41,861 bases of DNA from positions 1 to 41,861 of the forward strand of contig DAHUZJ010000017.1 of assembly GCA_027306585.1 (NCBI GenBank). The letters run 5' to 3'. Positions 38,754-41,861 of this stretch are shown in pieces. The notes beneath the pieces are model-generated. The model did not search any database. It saw nothing but the letters and a program-made list of their open reading frames with translations, and was not told where the DNA came from. A program made the position numbers and the translations under genes. Positions within the stretch are counted from its first letter, which is position 1. Every line of letters starts with the position of its first letter. Source of the stretch: Acidimicrobiaceae bacterium. Its GTDB lineage: Bacteria; Actinomycetota; Acidimicrobiia; Acidimicrobiales; RAAP-2.

Positions 38754-40148
38754 GTGGCCGTGACGACCCCCCCGGCGGCGATCGCCCGACCTGCGGTGCA
38801 CCGCAAGTGGATCCCGGCATGGCCAAGAGGCCGCAAGCCGCGCCGGCGGGCCGAGCTCGGGCTCCTCCTCTTCGCCGGGCTCATCACCATCGCGTTCTAC
38901 GTCCTGGCCGAGCTGGGCGCCAAGAACAAGATCCCCCCCCACCTGGGGCCGATCCTCGGCGTCCTCTTCGCCCTCCTGTTCGCCGCCCACCTCGCCAACC
39001 GGTGGCTGGTGCCCAACGCGAGCGCCGTCATCCTCCCGCTGGTGGCCCTCCTCAACGGCATCGGCTACGTGATCATCGTGCGGTGGACACCACCTGCCGC
39101 CAAGGCGCAGGCCACGTGGACCGCTCTCGGGATCCTGCTCTACGTCCTCGCCCTCTTGGTCGTGCGCCGATCCCGCGACCTGGACCGCTACCGGTACCTG
39201 CTGCTGCTCTTCACCGGCTTCCTGCTCATCGCGCCCCTGCTGCCCGGTCTCGGCCTCCGGATCAACGGGGCTCGCCTGTTCGTCCACTTCGGCGCCATCA
39301 CGTTCCAGCCGATCGAGGTCGCCAAGCTGCTCCTCGTCGTGTTCTTCGCCTCCTACTTCGCCGAGAAGAAGGAGCTGCTGTCGATCCCGACGGCCCGCCT
39401 CGGCAACCGCCTGGTGGTGGACCCCCGGCCACTCATCCCCATCCTCGTGGCGTGGGGAATCGCCATGGGGATCATCGGCCTGGAGAACGACGTCGGGTTC
39501 GCCATGCTGATCTTCACCATGTTCGTCGCCCTCCTCTGGGTGACGACGGGTCGCCTCGTGTACCTCGTCCTCGCCATCGTCCTCTTCGTCGGCGGCGCGG
39601 TGCTCGCCGCGCATGTGTTCCACCAGGTCAACCAGCGCCTGAACACATGGCTCCACGCGGCCCCCAACAGCCAGCTCGGCTACGGGAAGTTCGCCATCGC
39701 CCACGGCGGGATCGCCGGGTCCGGTCTCGGCCTGGACCCGGCGGCCGGCCAGATCCCGTTCATCACAACCGACATGGTCTTCGCCGCCATCGCCGACGAG
39801 ATGGGCTTCATCGGCGCGGCGGCCGTCGTCACCGCGTTCGTCCTCCTCATCGGAGCGGGCCTGCGCGTGGCGCAAGCGGCCCGCTCGGACTTCTCCCGGC
39901 TGGTGGCGGCCGGCCTGACCGCCACGATCGGCTTCCAGGCGTTCTTCATCATGGCCGGCGTCATCCAGATCCTGCCGTTCACCGGGATCACCCTCCCGTT
40001 CGTGGCGTACGGCGGATCGTCGCTGGTCGCCAATTACATCCTGGTCGCCCTCCTCATGCGTATCTCCGAGGAGGGCGTCACCAGCGCCGCGGAGCGGGCG
40101 ATGGGCTTCCGCGTCCCCGGCGACAGCGGGTTCGTCGTCGCCGCCTGA
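38754..40148 (+). CDS. SEDS-family (FtsW/RodA) peptidoglycan glycosyltransferase
   Basis: A 464-aa SEDS protein; these polymerise lipid II with a partner class B PBP. A basic N-terminus (RKWIPAWPRGRKPRRRAE) precedes ~10 membrane segments. Family motifs are GARLFVHFGAITFQPIEVAK, GLENDVGFAML, GYGKFAIAHGGIAGSGLGLD, TDMVFAAIADEMGFIGA and the terminal GITLPFVAYGGSSLVANYIL. The extra N-terminal membrane segments resemble the mycobacterial RodA (Rv0017c) type. The GTG at 38754 is set by TACGCT 6 nt upstream; a second GTG is two codons in. No penicillin-binding protein follows; the convergent DUF151 gene ends 17 bp away. Confidence 0.92.
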   Translation: MAVTTPPAAIARPAVHRKWIPAWPRGRKPRRRAELGLLLFAGLITIAFYVLAELGAKNKIPPHLGPILGVLFALLFAAHLANRWLVPNASAVILPLVALLNGIGYVIIVRWTPPAAKAQATWTALGILLYVLALLVVRRSRDLDRYRYLLLLFTGFLLIAPLLPGLGLRINGARLFVHFGAITFQPIEVAKLLLVVFFASYFAEKKELLSIPTARLGNRLVVDPRPLIPILVAWGIAMGIIGLENDVGFAMLIFTMFVALLWVTTGRLVYLVLAIVLFVGGAVLAAHVFHQVNQRLNTWLHAAPNSQLGYGKFAIAHGGIAGSGLGLDPAAGQIPFITTDMVFAAIADEMGFIGAAAVVTAFVLLIGAGLRVAQAARSDFSRLVAAGLTATIGFQAFFIMAGVIQILPFTGITLPFVAYGGSSLVANYILVALLMRISEEGVTSAAERAMGFRVPGDSGFVVAA

Positions 40149-40165
40149 CAGGCGGGCCCACTCGT

Positions 40166-40741
40166 CTACGAGCGCGGGCCGAGGGCCGTCCCGATCCCTG
40201 CCACGTCGCCCCCGGTGGCGAGCAGCCGCTCGTCGGCGAGGACCGGTGCGGGGACCTTCTGGTGCAGTGCGAGCACGATGCCGTCGGTCGGTCGGCAGGC
40301 GACCACCTCCCGCCCGCGGGGGCCCATCAGCTCCAGCTCGGCCAGGTACGTGGTGGCGAAGCGCCCGACCAGCCGCACCGCCACCACCTCCACGGACAGC
40401 CGCTGCAGGACGTCGGCGAACAGGTCGTGGGTGAGGGGCCGGGGCGCCATCGTGCCGTGAAGGGCATGGGCGAGCGCCGCACCCTCCGGCAGCCCGATGC
40501 GGAAGGCCAGGCGTCGGCCGCTGCCCTCGGTCTCGACCAGCGTCAGGACCGGGTACTGGTCCGGCAGGTCGACGGCGACCGACTCGACGGCCATGATCCG
40601 GAACACCCCGAGCGGAACCGGCAACGGACCGGTTGTGCGCTCTTCGGCTGCGGGCGGGGCGGCGGCCACTGCTGCGGCGGCCCCGGTTGGGGGGACCTCG
40701 GTTGCCGGGGCCGCAGCGGGGACCTCGCCTCCTTCGACCAC
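40166..40741 (-). CDS. Bifunctional nuclease family (DUF151) protein
   Basis: A 191-aa protein with an Ala/Pro-rich N-terminus (~45 residues) and a DUF151 domain: FRIMAVESVAVDLPDQYPVL, LAFRIGLPEGAALAHALHG, PRPLTHDLFADVLQRL and VVACRPTDGIVLALHQKVP. Plant and mycobacterial relatives have DNase/RNase activity or stress roles, but in most bacteria the function is unproven. The GTG at 40741 lies 14 bp after the upstream rodA-like stop, so the two are probably co-transcribed. An ATG at residue 50 is a weaker alternative start. Confidence 0.88.
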   Translation of the reverse strand: MVEGGEVPAAAPATEVPPTGAAAAVAAAPPAAEERTTGPLPVPLGVFRIMAVESVAVDLPDQYPVLTLVETEGSGRRLAFRIGLPEGAALAHALHGTMAPRPLTHDLFADVLQRLSVEVVAVRLVGRFATTYLAELELMGPRGREVVACRPTDGIVLALHQKVPAPVLADERLLATGGDVAGIGTALGPRS

Positions 40742-40755
40742 GGCCGGCCGCAGCC

Positions 40756-41861
40756 CTAGGTCGCCCGGCGGGCGTAGACGCTCAACGCCACGCCCGCTCC
40801 CAGGAAGAACGAGATCACGGCCGTGCCCCCGTAGCTGATGAACGGCAGCGGGATCCCGGTGATGGGCATCAGGCCCATGGTCATCCCGGCGTTCTCGAAG
40901 GTGCTGAAGGCGAGGAAGGTGAACACCCCGGTGCAGAGCAGCCGGCCGAAGCTGTCCCTGGCCAGCTGGGCCGAACGCAGCACCCGCCAGCAGACGACGC
41001 CGAGCACCGCCAAGACCCCCACCGAGCCAACGAAGCCCAGCTGCTCCCCCACCGCCGTGAAGATGAAGTCGGTCTGCTGCTCCGGCACGTAGCCGAGGTT
41101 GGTCTGCGCCCCGTTTCCGATGCCGGTGCCGAAGAGGCCGCCCGAGCCGATGGCGTCCTTGGCCTGCTGGAGGTTGTAGACGGCTGTCTTGAGCTGGCCC
41201 GTCGGGTGGGGTGTGCTCTGGTGCAAGAAGCTCGTGATCCGGGTGATCTGATAGTGGTGCAGGAGCCCGCCCTCGACGGCGACGACCACCACGAGGGCGG
41301 CGCCAACCAGGAGGAGCACGAGGACGCGAGTGGGCAAGCCGGCGACGGCCAGCATGACCAGGAGGACGACCGACATGATGATGGCCGTCCCGAGGTCCGG
41401 CTGGACCAGGACGAGGACGATCGGCACCGCCCCCATGACCAGCACCTTCACGACGTCGCGCCAGGTGAGCCCGTCACTGCGCCGGGCGCAGTAGGTGGCG
41501 ACGGTGATCACGAGCCCGAGGACGGCGAACTCGGACGGCTGGATCTGCAGCGGGCCGAAGCTGAACCACCGGGTCGAGCCCAGGGCGTGCGACCCGATCC
41601 CCGGGGCCATGACCGCCAGCAGGGCCAGGATGGTCACCCCGTAGACGACCATGCCGACCTGCTCCAGGCGGCGGTAGTCGAACCAGGACGTCGCCACCAT
41701 GACGGCGACGCCCAGCACCACGAACACGGCCTGGCGCTTCACGTAGTGCGTGGGGCTTGTCCCGGCCGCCAGGAGCGGGCCCCTGGTGGCCGTGTAGACC
41801 ATCACGACCCCGATGACGGCGGCCACGACCGAGGCGAGCGCCAGGACGGGGTCGAAGGTCA
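40756..41861 (-). CDS. rodA: RodA-type SEDS protein (5' end cut by window edge)
   Basis: A second SEDS glycosyltransferase. The frame stays open to the window edge and its first codons (TFDPVLALAS, then VVAAVIGVVMVYTATRG) form the usual first membrane segment, so the true start lies outside. A GTG at 41826 is in frame but would cut that helix. Motifs are STRWFSFGPLQIQPSEFAVL, VQPDLGTAII, KDAIGSGGLFGTGIGNG, TDFIFTAVGEQLGFVGS and MPITGIPLPFISYGGTAV. It has the shape of RodA/MrdB for cell elongation. It lies 14 bp before the DUF151 gene and has no sequence gap to suggest a pseudogene. Confidence 0.93.
   Translation of the reverse strand, partial: TFDPVLALASVVAAVIGVVMVYTATRGPLLAAGTSPTHYVKRQAVFVVLGVAVMVATSWFDYRRLEQVGMVVYGVTILALLAVMAPGIGSHALGSTRWFSFGPLQIQPSEFAVLGLVITVATYCARRSDGLTWRDVVKVLVMGAVPIVLVLVQPDLGTAIIMSVVLLVMLAVAGLPTRVLVLLLVGAALVVVVAVEGGLLHHYQITRITSFLHQSTPHPTGQLKTAVYNLQQAKDAIGSGGLFGTGIGNGAQTNLGYVPEQQTDFIFTAVGEQLGFVGSVGVLAVLGVVCWRVLRSAQLARDSFGRLLCTGVFTFLAFSTFENAGMTMGLMPITGIPLPFISYGGTAVISFFLGAGVALSVYARRAT

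Noticed and set aside
1-41861. CRISPR array, prophage, integrase or insertion sequence
   Set aside because: I found no regularly spaced repeats, transposase or integrase motifs, or terminal inverted repeats. The only repeats are short tandem ones.

Overview
The window is high-GC actinobacterial chromosome, most likely from class Acidimicrobiia or a relative (inferred, not proven). The support is a mycothiol synthase (MshD), an ANTAR response regulator beside polA and rpsA (the pdtaR-polA-rpsA neighbourhood known from Mycobacterium), a his block running directly into a trp block as in mycobacteria, menaquinone genes, many GTG starts, and promoters that suit leaderless mRNAs. I see no insertion sequence, prophage, CRISPR array or rRNA. 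It is compact core chromosome with a few odd architectures.

Layout. 1-5.4 kb (minus): coiled-coil protein > ANTAR regulator > polA > rpsA, with rpsA cut by the window edge. 5.4-6.6 kb (minus): menC. 6645-6731 (plus): tRNA-Leu(CAA). 7.2-10.7 kb (plus): type II fatty-acid synthesis genes fabD-fabG-acpP-fabF. FabD carries a C-terminal BCCP-like domain that lacks the biotin lysine. 10.7-23.1 kb (minus): one 12-kb train hisD-C-B-H-A-F, a GroES-like gene, hisI, trpE, ygfZ, trpC-F-B-A. Most junctions are GTGA, ATGA or TGATG overlaps. hisG, hisE, trpD and trpG are not here. 23.2-24.2 kb: a small helical protein and a VapBC-like pair whose PIN toxin appears to have lost several catalytic acids. 24.5-27.6 kb: divergent nth/mshD and divergent VIT-family transporter/small membrane protein. 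27.7-30.5 kb (plus): MaoC-like dehydratase, menG, isochorismate synthase. 30.3-33.6 kb (minus): GT2 dolichol-phosphate-mannose-type synthase, OmpR-type regulator, histidine kinase. The kinase gene overlaps the convergent isochorismate synthase gene by 137 bp. 33.7-36.4 kb: divergent AI-2E-type and LPG-flippase-type membrane proteins around a 15-bp palindrome. 36.4-41.9 kb: ppk1, a SEDS (FtsW/RodA) gene, a DUF151 bifunctional-nuclease gene and a second SEDS gene cut by the window edge.

How the genes connect. menC, menG and the isochorismate synthase belong to menaquinone synthesis. The his and trp genes form a biosynthetic superoperon with probable internal promoters before the GroES-like gene and before trpC. 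The two SEDS genes and the GT2 enzyme point to cell-envelope synthesis. A recurring feature is a TANNNT-like -10 hexamer 6-9 nt before the start codon of operon-leading genes. It fits leaderless or near-leaderless transcription and decides several GTG starts.
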